64,000 nt of DNA. Origin: Coniochaeta sp. PMI_546. Its lineage: Eukaryota; Ascomycota; Sordariomycetes; Coniochaetales; Coniochaetaceae. The notes beneath the pieces are model-generated. The model was given only the letters and a program-made list of their open reading frames with translations. It did no database searches and was not told the DNA's origin. Position numbers and translations under genes: made by a program. Shown here piece after piece: positions 23,857-35,600 of this stretch (position 1 is the stretch's first letter; the number at the start of each line of letters is the position of its first letter). Where the stretch lies: NCBI GenBank assembly GCA_021432605.1, contig MU271148.1, positions 1,433,362-1,497,361 on the forward strand, in the 5' to 3' direction.

Positions 23857-24591
23857 CTTGACGTCGGGGGTTTGAGCACTATAGAGACTGCGGCATGTTC
23901 AGAGTCCAAGTTCACTGAAGAGTTGTGCACTGTTGCGAAGGGTTCGAGGACTCGAGGTCGACAAGTGGGAAAGTCCCAGGTTACGTAGTGCAGCCATTGA
24001 CTCGGCCCCGCCTCCGCGGGCCCCGGCTACCTTGGCCCGTACCATGCCGCTTCGTAAAAACACCCGATCACATGTCCGGCGAGATCACGCATCGTCGGCT
24101 TTGTTGCCGTTTGTAGATAGCTTGTCGCCTCCGCGTAACCCAACAATCGCTAGTGGTTGCCGAACTTCCACAAAAAGTCTCTAAGCGAGCTTCAAAAGAT
24201 ACGGTATCTGATGCACAACTGCTTGGATCATAGACTTGCCCAGCAATGCTCCTCCAAGTTGACTATGTGTGGGTGAGGATCTCTATTACTTTCTCCTGCC
24301 CCCGATATGACTTCACATAGTCCAATAGTAATCAGTCAGGGACAAATATGACACGTGCCACGGTTCATCCTTCCACCAGGTTGAACAACTGAAGCTCCAA
24401 ACGCCGATCTGAAATCCTCTACAAAAGGTACCCGTCCCTCATCCAATCGAGTTGTAAACGCCCCATCGCAATGTGTTACACAAACCTCAGATGCTCGGGT
24501 ATTCATCAAATGTGTCGTCAAGATATTGAGCCACCGGACCGAAACATACAGTTCAGCCTTATCAAAGCCCACCCCTGTCCACCATCTCCCC
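23857..24591. other. Intergenic, upstream of the S1P lyase gene
   Basis: About 735 bases holding the S1P lyase promoter and the 3' end of the mannosyltransferase gene. No coding frame supported. Confidence 0.5.
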
Positions 24592-25672
24592 TCAAGCGTT
24601 CTTGAACGATGTCCGCCACTGCTGCTCGAAGGGCTTGGAGTCCTTGGCGCAGGCCTGCGAGCTCCTCTTTTCGCAGTCGGCGAACCTGACAATTAGGTCA
24701 CCCGGCGTATATTCGGTCCCCTTCTCGCTCTTGCTGTACGAGTTGATTATGTTTTGCGGGACGATGGACAGCTTCGATAGAATGGTCGGATGCCATTGGA
24801 CAATGTGCTCCTGTACAAGTGGTCAGCGCAAGTCCCTTGCTACATGTTTATAACATGGACAGCAGAGAAACAGTACTCACCAAGGCATGCGTCTCCGCCT
24901 TCTGGAAATTGTAAGTCCGATATATCGGGTCAAACCACGTCTCTAGGAAGAACTCGGCCCATTCGCCGTTCCTGACGAGGAAGCTGCCCACTGACAAGCC
25001 GTCCTTGTCCTGTGTAAGGACAAAATCCACATCTTTGCCCTTCAGGTGCGTAAAAGTTTTGATGATACTATCTGGCGGCACAACGGGATGGTCCTTGATC
25101 ATCAGCGCTTCCAGCCGCGCCGGCTTCATGAGGTGCTCTTCGACTTTAAGGGACGGATTCATGATGAAGGCGTCCTGGTCGAGAAACCATATGTATGTTG
25201 CGTCGGGAAACTTGGTCATGGCGTGGCGCATGGCGACCACTTTTGTCCAGGAGAACGGCGCGCCTTCGAGGTCGTAACTGCCTATCTTGGGGAAGAATGT
25301 CTCGTAGCCTGCAGAGACAGAAGGTGTCAGTAAGCGTAGTCGGAAGTAAACAAGACAGAGCGCATTACCATGCTTCTCGGCATATTGTATCCTGTTCTCA
25401 CTCACTGCCTCGAGGTATTCTGTCGGGTAGTGATGCGACTCGTCGATGACCGTCACAATCACCACCGGCGGCTTCCCAGACGGTGTATGTCGAGCAAGGG
25501 TATGCCGCCTGCCGCCCGTCCGTGAGAGGAGGTATAATAAGACGATGAAGGCGAGTCCAGCAACGGCTATGAGCTTGGCCCGACTTCTTCTGAGCAGAGG
25601 TAACCTCGTCGACGATCGCGGAACGAACTTCGGAGGCGTCGAGCTCTTGCGCGGCGGATAGGCGAAATGCAT
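24592..25672 (-). CDS. mnn10: Golgi alpha-mannosyltransferase, Mnn10 type (GT34)
   Basis: Type II Golgi glycosyltransferase of the GMA12/MNN10 family. In yeast Mnn10 belongs to the M-Pol II complex that extends the alpha-1,6-mannan backbone. Three exons: 25672-25369, 25308-24881, 24810-24592; 316 aa. The cytoplasmic start (MHFAYPPRKSS) is followed by a signal anchor (LIAVAGLAFIVLLYLLS). Then come VVIVTVIDES, the FSWTKVVAMRHAM block, the DxD metal site in WFLDQDAFIMNP, and GSFLVRNGEWAEFFLETW. The open frame extends 14 codons further upstream but contains no ATG there and soon meets a stop, so ATG 25672 is the start. The acceptor could in principle include galactose, as in fission-yeast Gma12, but overall spacing suits Mnn10. 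Confidence 0.9.
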
Positions 25673-26682
25673 CGGCGGACGATTTGCCTGGGACCGGTCC
25701 CAGGGCTTGCGCAAGGAGAGAGTCCGATGGATGAACTATGAATCTGACTTCCGGAAGTTAAACTCGGCTTCACAGCGCTGGGTTTGCCTGATCCTCGTCT
25801 GGCTTAATGGGCTTCGTCTAAAAAGAAAGTGTTGTGTCTGACTTGGGCTTTGGACGGTATCTCGTATTCGTGCGCCCCGTGTCCGATCCGTCCAGCTAGC
25901 TGGTGTGCTATAGATCCTAGTCCTCGAGTATATGATCACCGGAAAGACATTGCAAGAGAAAAGTGAAGAACTAGAGGTCTCGAATCTCCACTGGAACCTC
26001 CTTTTTCGTTCAATGATTATATGTTCGCGCAGCAATCCTCCCGTTAATAAGGATACCAGTCTTGGCAAGGTTGCTGAATTGGTTGGCCCCACAGGGGTCG
26101 ACACCGTCCACGGCCCACCCGTAGCGAAACATCGACAGCCACACGAATGAGCATGGCAGCCACAGAAGCCACAATCTCACAACAGTAGGTTGCGATTGTG
26201 ACGATGTCTTGTCATACACGCATAAGTTCTGGTACCGAGACGTTGTCAAAGTCCTGCAGCTAATTGCTTTGATTTTAAGCTGATCTAAAATGCCATCGAT
26301 TGGCCTAAGTGTAACTGAGAACTGAGAAGTGTGTCAAGGCTGCCGGCTACATCTTCGTCGGAGGTACCATAAGGGTTCGAAGAAGAGCAAAGAGGGTGAG
26401 AATCCGAGGAAACACACATGGTTAGGCAGGGAGTGACGACAACGTTCCAGCATAACAGAGGCCAAACAAGACGTCTGACCTACAAGCCGTAGTGAGGTCT
26501 TGATATTTGCACGCAGACACGCCGACACGACACGGGAGCGTGAGTCGTGTCAGCTTAAGAGTGTGCATATTGTAAAGTGGCACAATCATCGGGAAGGTTC
26601 ATGTGTGACAGATTGTTGCAAGGGTGAGTGGGCTAGTTTTCAAGGCTGCTGGTTATAAGTACAGTTCGGAGGTAGCTTCAGA
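25673..26682. other. Intergenic, mannosyltransferase to RING-CH gene
   Basis: About 1 kb without a supported gene. It contains a perfect 8-bp inverted repeat (GACACGAC at 26524-26531, GTCGTGTC at 26544-26551) around a 12-base loop; role unknown. Confidence 0.5.
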
Positions 26683-27778
26683 CTATATGTCCTTCCTCGA
26701 CTCCTCACCCGTGCCTGGTACTGGTTCTTCGTCGTCGTCTTCGTCTTCGTCATCACCGTCTTGTTGGATATCAAGGACCATCTCGTTTGCCGAATCCAGC
26801 AGCCGTACGCTGAAGTGATTGACGAGCTTCCACGTGGCCTACACTCCAGTCAACGAATAGATCGGCGAAGGAGGTGAAGAAGGCGCAACTTACCCCCATG
26901 AACGTGATTATGCCGATCACGATGAACGCCCAGTTGATCTGCTGAACACGATCTCGTCCTGTATTGCGCCGTCCACCACCAATGTTGGTACCCCAGCGAA
27001 ACCAATACCACGGCCCCATACCAAGGAAAGTCTTGAGGAAACCAAGCAGACCCAGGGACAAGACACCCTTCATAAAGTGACCCGACCATGTAAACGGCTC
27101 ATCATCATGAACCGGCGCCAGTCCCTCGATGTCCGTAATGACATCTGCGATGGAATCTGCAACAGTGCCCACGGGGTCAATCCACAGGTTGATGATTGGG
27201 TCAGCCACAAAGCCCAGTAAAAACACGGCGACAGCCATAATCGCGACCGTCAGAGTCGCCCGAGCCAACCAGCTAGACAGCCACTTCCCCATCCGAAGCC
27301 GTTGGAGACGGTACTTGAACTTGCACGTTGGGCAGCTCCAGTAGTTCCGGTCCGCAAAGGGTTGTGCCTGCCGCCATGCCCGGAGACAGCCTTCGTGCAC
27401 GTACTTCTGCGAGCCCTTGCATTTGCACGGGCTGATCAGCCGGCCTAGCTCCGGGTCTTCAGAGACGTACCGCACGCGGACCTGAGGCGCGAAGAAGCCG
27501 GTTGCGGAGCCTTGCAGTTCTGTTACCGGCTGGACGACCTCTAGACATATTCGACATGTGCGTGGCTTGTAATGCTTTTGCCGCGGACCCGGACGAGGTT
27601 CTTTCGGGTGCGAGTGGTGGTGGCTGTCTGGAGACGGGCCGGAGCTTCCGCCGGGTTGATGATCGGAAGAATCGTACGGTGCAGACGATCCAGCACTAGC
27701 TGTTGGCTTGTCACTGTCCACGTCCATGTCTGTTGGCCAGGACCATTGTGCTCGATTGAAAAGAGCGTCACTGTCCAT
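26683..27778 (-). CDS. RING-CH (RINGv) membrane E3 ubiquitin ligase-like protein
   Basis: Two exons: 27778-26894 and 26838-26683; 346 aa. A disordered N-terminus rich in Ser, Asp and His leads to a C4HC3 RING-CH domain at about residues 75-150: CRICLE, then SPCKCKGSQKYVHEGCLRAW, then YWSCPTCKFKY. RING-CH proteins recruit E2 enzymes; most are membrane-bound ligases of the MARCH type. Three or so hydrophobic segments follow (ATLTVAIMAVAVFLLGFV, GVLSLGLLGFLKTFLG, INWAFIVIGIITFMG). The last is cut by the intron and ends in an acidic Asp/Glu tail encoded by a GAC/GAA-type run at about 26725-26760. The domain spacing between the first Cys pair and SPCKC is longer than in MARCH proteins. Substrate and organelle unknown. 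Confidence 0.85.
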
Positions 27779-28751
27779 GTTGTCTTACTTTGGACAGTAT
27801 CGATCTCAAAAGGTAGGGAAGTCGACTGTTGTTAGTTCAACGTGTGGCCAGAAATTGGAGGAAACTAGAAGAGGACCAAGCGAGGGCCAAGTGGTTATGT
27901 GTCCGAACGGCGGAACAACAGGCAAGCTTGCACAAGCTGAATCACTACCTTACTTAGGTGATGAGCTGCGCCCAACTGAGCCGGAACCTTGCGAGTGATG
28001 CGCTCATAGCGTCACTGCTTCCAAACTCCCAGAATTACTGTCGTTTTGCTGTCCACTGGTGAGGATAGGAATACCAGCTGTAATCTCATTATTTGAGATC
28101 AAGTGTAGATTTGAAAAGTTGATTGAAAAATTCACTTTCGGTGTTTGGATGCCCAGGTGGGTCAATTACCTGCTTGTGTACCTTCCCGGAGGTGCGCCCC
28201 TTGCTCAGGGTTGCATAACAAGGTTAAGTATGTAACCCTAACCCTATCAAGCGTCATCACCGCATAAGGATCGGGACCTTCGCACCTCTCGCCGCCTGGT
28301 CGGCTGATCCTCTGAACGTATGAAATTCATTGTCAAGTTATCACCTCGTGATCACTTTAAGCTAAAATGGCTTGTATAGTATCGCAACGTTTCGGGTACC
28401 AAACAAAATCTTACCGCAGTTCTACCGGGATCATACAACACCTCAAGGTAGTGACCCCACTTGAGCAGAGTACGGGGGAACACAAGGAACCGCAGTAAAC
28501 TGTCAGCTCGCAATTGGCCCGAGCTTCGCATTAGCGCAAGGCCAGGCAGGAGAGCTCGACGCGGCAACAGCAAGGCGGCTGGAGTTTGAAGCTTCGACTT
28601 CCATGTCAAACATCTACTTCTCGCAAAACCATCGACGCAAGCCTGCCAACCCTTCCTCTCATACGGCCACAGCAAGCTGCATAGTTCTTCGGCGACTGGC
28701 GATACGCACAATCCCGCTACTTAACCACACTGTTGATTCGGTTCGAACAAG
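27779..28751. other. Divergent promoter, RING-CH gene and proteasome alpha2
   Basis: About 970 bases between two 5' ends. Contains a short telomere-like AACCCTAACCCTA at 28234-28246. No gene supported. Confidence 0.5.
28234..28246. promoter_or_regulatory. Short AACCCTAACCCTA element
   Basis: Two units of the fungal telomere repeat, about 505 bases upstream of the proteasome alpha2 ATG. In fungi such elements can bind Tbf1/Rap1-like factors near housekeeping promoters. Whether this copy is functional cannot be told. Confidence 0.3.
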
Positions 28752-29790
28752 ATGGCGGATCGGTATTCCTTCTCGCTCACAACCTTCTCGCCTAGGTAAG
28801 CTCGAGTTGGGCACGATGCATAACATATATCCAATGATCTAACTTCTCTTCCAGCGGCAAGCTGGTGCAAATAGAGTATGCCCTCAATGCGGTCAACCAA
28901 GGAGTGACAGCACTTGGTATCAAGGGCACGTCTCATCTCCACGATGCGGCACACCGCGGGATATGCTAACCCTTCGTTACAGCTACGAACGGCATCGTCC
29001 TCGCAACCGAGAAGAAGTCCTCCTCCCCGCTCACCGACCCCACATCCCTCCAAAAGATCAGCCTCATCACGCCCAACATCGGCATGGTCTACGCCGGCAT
29101 GGGTCCCGACTACAGGGTCCTGGTGGACAAGGCCCGCAAGGTCTCGCACACCAACTACAAGCGCATCTACAACGAGTACCCGCCGACGAGAATACTAGTC
29201 CAGGACGTGGCCCGCGTCATGCAGGAGGCCACACAGTCCGGTGGCGTGCGGCCCTACGGCGTGTCCTTGCTGGTCGCCGGCTGGGACGAGGGTATCCTGC
29301 CTGAGGGCGACGAGGAGAACAAGGAGAATACGAAGGAGGTCGAGATGGCCGAGGCGGGAGATGATGAGAAGAAGAAGCCGACCGGCAAGACGGGCGGTAT
29401 CCTCAAGGGCGGCCCTATGCTGTACCAGGTGGACCCATCGGGAAGCTATTTCCCGTGGAAGGCGACTGCTATCGGCAAGGGTGCGACGACGGCCAAGACA
29501 TTCTTGGAGAAGAGGTATACTGAGGGGTTGGAGCTTGAAGATGCAATTCATATTGCTCTCTTGACTCTCAAGGAGACGATTGAGGGCGAGATGACTGGAG
29601 AGACGATCGAGATCGGTTCGTATTCCCCTGAAACCATATTCTGTGGCTACCATGCTAACCTGTGTGCTTAGGTATTGTTGGCCCGCCAGCAGACCATCTC
29701 CTTGGGGTTGAGGGAGTTGAGGGCGCAAGGGGACCAAGGTTCCGGAAGCTCACGCCTTCGGAGATTGAGGACTACTTGACCAACCTCTAA
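28752..29790 (+). CDS. pre8: 20S proteasome subunit alpha2
   Basis: Structural alpha2 subunit of the 20S proteasome ring. Four exons: 28752-28795, 28855-28925, 28983-29615, 29672-29790; 288 aa. It starts [18 protein letters not shown], the alpha-subunit signature, followed by [10 protein letters not shown], then [10 protein letters not shown] and [14 protein letters not shown]. The second intron keeps the frame only with a GC donor (AAGG|GCACGT); the nearest GT gives the wrong phase. Yeast alpha2 has about 250 residues; here a charged loop of about 35 residues rich in Glu and Lys lies between [10 protein letters not shown] and [14 protein letters not shown], explaining the extra length. The C-terminus ([12 protein letters not shown]) is complete. 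Confidence 0.95.
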
Positions 29791-30557
29791 GCCGGGCTTA
29801 CGTACCAATGGTTGCGTTTGAAAAATCGGCCCAGCAGCTTTGCTGGAAACTAGAAGTTTCATAGACGGTCTAGACTGAGGAAATGTCAGATCAGGTCGGA
29901 TGAGAGGTTCAGGCTGGGTGACGTCTCTAGTCTTCGCCCTAGGTTCATAAATCTAAAGAACGCAGGTCAACTGACAGCATGTTTTTCCTCAATCTGTACA
30001 ATAGCAAATAAGAGGCGAATGGGAGTGTACAAGGTTCCTCCAAAACTGACTGCGATCATTCGTTCCTGTCCTTGCTCAACCTTGCCTGCCGAAATGATCC
30101 GCCATAGTCTGTGGTCACTGTTGAGCATCATAGTACCAACTCAACAGGTTTGGCGATGACTTTACACATGAGCCAGACGAAATTATAACTTTGAGTGTTA
30201 GGGAATCACACTGCCATAAGAAATCCTATCACAAGGGAGTCTTTAGCTCCAGCATTAATGATTATTATTGTATATGCCTTTCTCTAGACGTGGCTGTTGC
30301 TCTATATGTTTCTGCCAGCAAGCCTTGTTCGGTTGATGACCTCGCGTCTGTTACTGCGAAGTAACCACCCCCTTTGTTTTCTCTCTTCCATTCCAAGGCT
30401 GGCGCTTTGATTGCTACCACCTGGCCTGCCGGTGCCTTCACCGTAAACCCGGCTATCCGACGCACAGCAACCTTTATGCTAGTGCAAGGGCCCTAAGCCG
30501 CAACGTTTTTTGCTTTTGATCTTGTTCCAAATCATGTACTGAAGTTCACCGCTTCCT
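29791..30557. other. Convergent intergenic region
   Basis: About 770 bases between the 3' ends of the proteasome gene and the RCC1-like gene. No coding frame supported. Confidence 0.5.
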
Positions 30558-31772
30558 TCAGACGCTCCGCATCTCCTCATCTTCGCTGAACTTGGGTGTG
30601 TCCGGTGACACCTCGTCCTCACCTTCATCCATCTCCGCCTCTCCCTCTGAGTCTGTCACCTCCTCGTCCACTTCCCAGTTGTTCTCGACGATGAGAAAGG
30701 AGTTCCTGGGACCTGCCCTCACGGCCATAATGGTGCTTTCGTCACCGAGTTCGACTACGACCTGGGTCCATGTCGTCGCTTTCTCCGCTGCGACGCCAAG
30801 TTGCCCGTTCGTGTTGTTCCCGATAACCATGACTTTATCGTCCTCAGTCAGGACAATTAGGTGAGAGTCACCAACACCGACGTCAGAAATATCCTTTCCG
30901 TCAATATCCACCAGGTTGGGAATTCCGTTGAGGCCCGGTATGACAGGGGCCTGCGCGGCGTGGCCACCCCAGCAGTAGAGGTCGTTTCCGTCTGTCAGAG
31001 CAGCGATGAGATATCCATTAGCTGCTATCTTTGCAACCTTCCCCGTTGGGAGGTCGGTCAGATCGGGGACAGGGCATGGTAGGTAAGCTGGGCTATGCAG
31101 TTGTCAGCTGTTACTTCGCTTTGCTATGTAAGGGTCGACAAGTGTGGTATCAGCGTACCTTGATCGCGTCACTTCACGGCCCAGACACAAAGGGTAACGT
31201 TCGTCACCCCATGTGGACACTCGGCCATCGCGATCTAAGACTGCGAACCCTACCTCGTACGCTACGAGCTGGATAACCTCAGAGTAACCGGTAAAGATAA
31301 CGCAATCTTTCTCATTTTCGCAGAACTTTCTCGCCGAGTTGTACACTCGGAGGTTGCCCGCATGGTCCAGGACTATGGCGCAAGTTAACAAGGTGCACGC
31401 AGGGCTAGGGGAGACGGTGGCATACCGGCGACCTTGCCATTGGCTGCCTCTGCGATCAACCGGTACGAAGCTCGCTTTGGAAGTGTATGCAATATTTTTT
31501 GCTCTGAGGGAATGCTTCCTGCGATCAAAGTCTCCGTGGTGGTGGTCACTGTGACGGCATGTAAGAATGAGTACAATCGGGTAGCCGTCACACTACTGAC
31601 CCAACGTGTAGGAAAGGTATGACTCAACATCCCTGAAGTCGTCGCTCCAGTTGCTTAGAATGCGAGTAAAGACGGGCAGATCCTTTGGCTCCTGTGGCAT
31701 ACGACTCTTAGGCTTGAAAAGCACCTGACCCCAAGCGTTAAAGCCGGCCGCGTGCAGCTCTGTCCAGCCCAT
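30558..31772 (-). CDS. RCC1-repeat protein, Ats1-like
   Basis: Beta-propeller protein with RCC1 repeats. Three exons: 31772-31606, 31548-31159, 31092-30558; 363 aa, all phases consistent. It opens with ELHAAGFNAWGQVLF, the start typical of Ats1-like RCC1 proteins, and later shows LDHAGNLRVYN, LDRDGRVSTWGDERYPLCLG, ALTDGNDLYCWGG, GDSHLIVLTEDDKVMVIGNNTNGQLG and ends in an acidic tail. Yeast Ats1 acts with the Kti11-Kti13 pair in tRNA wobble-uridine modification and diphthamide synthesis. Transfer of that role to this gene is an inference from the similar size and start. The protein is too short for a full seven-blade RCC1 GTPase exchange factor with tails. Confidence 0.82.
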
Positions 31773-32652
31773 CGTAGCTACCTATCTCTTGACACATTGT
31801 AAGTAATATGTCTGGATTTGGACAGCGGGCAGAGACCGGCTCCGAGTTCTGGATGTGGTAATGTGCCGGATTCGTGTGAAGTGCCAACTTACATGCGGTG
31901 TGACGACGTGACTTCGCGTACAAATACGTATCCTGCTAGTCTCATGTCTAGTGATCAAAGACGTCGTGTAAGCCGCCAAGCATTTTCAAATGTCTACTTT
32001 CCACGACCAGAATTGATAACAGTATGGGATTTGTGGAAGGAAGGGGGAGAAGATGTCGAATTTAATTCGAGGCAAGAGGCTGGCCATAGCAGTGTCCGCT
32101 CAGGTTTTACCTAAGGTACACGAAAGGGTGGTAATTGTACAGCATCTACAAGTGTTCCGGAGCAAGGTGGGTCGTGCCTTCCGATCGTATCTTCCCGGCT
32201 CCGGGAAGCGACGGACGAATCTTGAATATTCATCGTCGCAACTGTGATTCCTCGAGAACCACCGAATCACCTTAAAGTTTCTTCTTGAAACATGGCGGTC
32301 ACTGCTAATCATGCGGCATGTTGTTTCGATTGCACCTGCGAAAAGCACGCCGACGCCACTTTTAGTCATGGGCCTCTTTGGCCTCCGAAGAGGTCGGCGG
32401 GCCTCCGACATTGCAGCACATGGTGATTTGTTCATCTGGTTGTCGGGCAGTTGTGCAATCGGAGGCCAACAACAAACACAACCCACGACCGGCAGCATCC
32501 GAACCAGGCTGCCATTCTGTCATTTAGATACATGATAGCCAGAGTATAAACTTCAGTTCATCCCGGCGTCGGCCAACTCTCCTGTTCAGTGTTTTGCAGT
32601 CTGCGTGTTCACGGATACACGACGCGTAAGACAGAAGTGCAGATCCTATCCC
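31773..32652. other. Divergent promoter, RCC1-like gene and dcl2
   Basis: About 880 bases between two 5' ends. No coding frame supported; the last 130 bases are probably the dcl2 leader. Confidence 0.5.
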
Positions 32653-35600
32653 ATGAGAGCTCTCCGGCTCTTGTCCTCACGCCGCGCAATAGCCTTTCGT
32701 AATTCCAGTATTCCTCATTCGCGCTTGCTCAGTCAGTCAAACTTTCGTGGAGCTAGAAGTATGCTTTCTGACGATGACTCGACTTCATCCGGATCGGGGG
32801 CTCCCCTGGCTGGAGATGATAATGATGTCGCGGCATACCCTACTCCTGAGACATCGGACCAAGATGAACTCCTCGGGCTTCCTGCTGAAGACACATCGGA
32901 TACAAGTTCAACAGAGCCGGAAGCAGCCAACCCAGTTGTCATGGCCGCACGAGCCTACCAGCTCGAAATGCTCGAGGAGAGCATGAAACGGAACACCATT
33001 GTAGCTGTGCGTTCCACGTTTCCCACTCCCCTTTTGCCTCGCTAACACGACGGTTGGATCTAGATGGACACCGGGAGTGGCAAAACACAGGTGTAAGCTC
33101 TGCGTCTTGCCATCCGGTCAAAGTCCAACTGACGATGAACCTAGAGCCGTGCTTCGTATCCAAGTCGAGCTGGAGCGCAGTACAAAGGTAGGTCCCTGGC
33201 AATACCCCTCTGTTGTTTGTTGCTGTATATCTTGACGAAGGTGTCTTCAGCGGATCTGGTTCATGGCACCGACTGTGATGCTTGTTGATCAACAGCTCGA
33301 GACGATCAGGGAACAGATACCTTCCGTTATCTCCAAGCGATTATGTGGCGATGACAACGTAGACGCTTGGTCTAGCCAGAGGATCTGGGATGCATTCCTC
33401 GAGAACGTTCGCATTGTCGTGTCACCGCCGGATGTTCTGCTCGGTGCCCTTATGCATGGCTTTGTCGGCATCACGTCGTTGTCGCTCATTGTCTTTGACG
33501 AAGGTTGGATCTGCAGCCCCTGGCCATCCTCAGCACAAAAGATGTACTGACTAAAACATCGCAGCGCACAATTGCAAAGGCGGAAATGGCGGAGCCAGGA
33601 TCATGAGGGAGTTCTATCGGCCAGCGAAAGAGAAGGGACTGAAGGTGCCTCATATTCTCGGTCTGACTGCGAGTCCCATCGTCAGCTCGTCCAGGCGGGA
33701 TCTCGATATCTTGGAAAGTACATTGGACGCTCGCTGCTGTGCTCCAAGACGGCATAGGGACGAGCTTCTTTCATATGTCAACATACCGAAGATGTCTATC
33801 GTCAACTACGGGCCCCCTGAGACTGCTGGTAGGCCCACCCCTACTCAGTCCATGAGAAGCCTACGCACGGCGATGGAAACCATGGATATCACCAAAGATC
33901 CCACTATCCTGAGACTCCGCGCCACTCGGACGGATCGGAACCGGCATGAGCTTCGGACAAGATTGGAAAAGAATGACACCAAAGCACAAAATTTCATGAG
34001 ATCATTCTTCCACTCCAGCATGGTGATTATGCAGCAATTGGGTCCTTGGGCGGCGGACTTCTATATCCACAGAGTCATCTCGGACTTCTTGTCAGCCAAC
34101 CCCAAGCCGGAGGAAGTCCTAGTTGATGATGTTGCCAGTGAGGATACTCGCTATCTTGTGAGTATACTCCGTACCATCGAGGCACAGGCTCCACCAAGTA
34201 CACCGACAGAGATATCCAGGAAGATGCAACAAGTCCTTCACATACTCGACTCTTACGAAGGAGAGCTCACTGGGATAGTGTTCGCCAAGGAACGCACGAC
34301 AGTGGTTGTGATGACACACCTGTTGAAGCTGCACCCCGTGGTACGTGACCGTTACAAGGTTGCGTCGGTGGTAGGAACCTCGCAATATCGCACCAGAAAG
34401 CGCGACTTTCTGGAGCTCAGTGACGGAGATTCCCAAGAAGCTCTGCATAACTTCAGGCGCGGGAAGATTGACCTGCTAGTGGCCACCACTGTGCTCGAAG
34501 AAGGCATCGATGTGCCGGCATGCAACATAGTCATATGCTTTGAAAAGCCACAGACTCTGAAGTCTTTTATTCAGCGTAGGGGTCGAGCAAGGATGAACAC
34601 TTCCAAGCTCATCCTTCTCCTGGATGATCAGTCCACTGATGTCGCCGAAGAGTGGCGGAGGTTGGAACTTGAAATGAAGGAGAGGTACGAGGACAAGACG
34701 AGGCAGATCAAGCTCATACACGAAGTCGAGGAGTCAGAACACCCTGACTATCCTCCTCTGGAAGTGGAGGGTGAAGATGGTCGGAGAGCTCGGTTGACCA
34801 TTGACGATGCGAAAGCCCATCTTGAGCACTTCTGTGCCACACTAGCCTCGAGAAAGTTTGTCGACTACAGTCCGTATTATGTCATCTGCACAGTTGGTGA
34901 TGAGGACGACCCCCTGAGTCCAGCTGCATTGCTCAGGGCGGTAGTACACTTACCAGTGTCCTTGCCCCCTGAGTTACGTCGGGCGGAAAGCCTCCGGGAA
35001 TGGAGATCGGAGCAGAATGCCTGCAAGGACGCGGCGTTCCAGGCTTACGGGGCTCTATACGCAGCAGGGCTGGTCAACGATCATCTTCTGCCGCTGAGGG
35101 AGTCTGATATGTTCAAGGAGTTCAAAGTCCGGCCGGGAATCACGACTGTCCGGGAGCAGCTGGATCCGTGGCCAATGGTCGCATTAGCCTGGGACTCCAA
35201 TAAGCCACTGGATGGGCGAATACTACGATTCTCAGATGCAGAGGGTGCCAACCAAGCCGAATTTGACCTCCTCCTTCCGGTCCCGATACCACAACTCCCG
35301 TCGCTGACTCTTCACTGGGATCCTCGCTCCACGTGGACAGTATCATTGTCATATCCACCAGCTGGACACAATCCTGAAAGGGATTTGACTACTTCGGGCC
35401 GGAATGACATGGAAACCTTGGTCACCCTTGCATATGGACACCGCGGAGACAGATATGCTGTTACAGGCAAGAGACACATGATTCGTATACTCTCTCGAAA
35501 CTTCAAGCTTGGCAGTGAGGGTATTGGAGCCGTGGATTTCGACCAGACGTCGTTCGAAAGGCTCGGGGAAGTCCGTCTTATCAGAGATAGGGTGAACTAC

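Noticed and set aside
26524-26551. 8-bp hairpin as a terminator
   Set aside because: Fungal RNA polymerase II genes do not use bacterial-type terminators; the arms are short enough to arise by chance.
28234-28246. Interstitial telomere or chromosome end
   Set aside because: Only two repeat units within a gene-dense core region; kept only as a possible promoter element.
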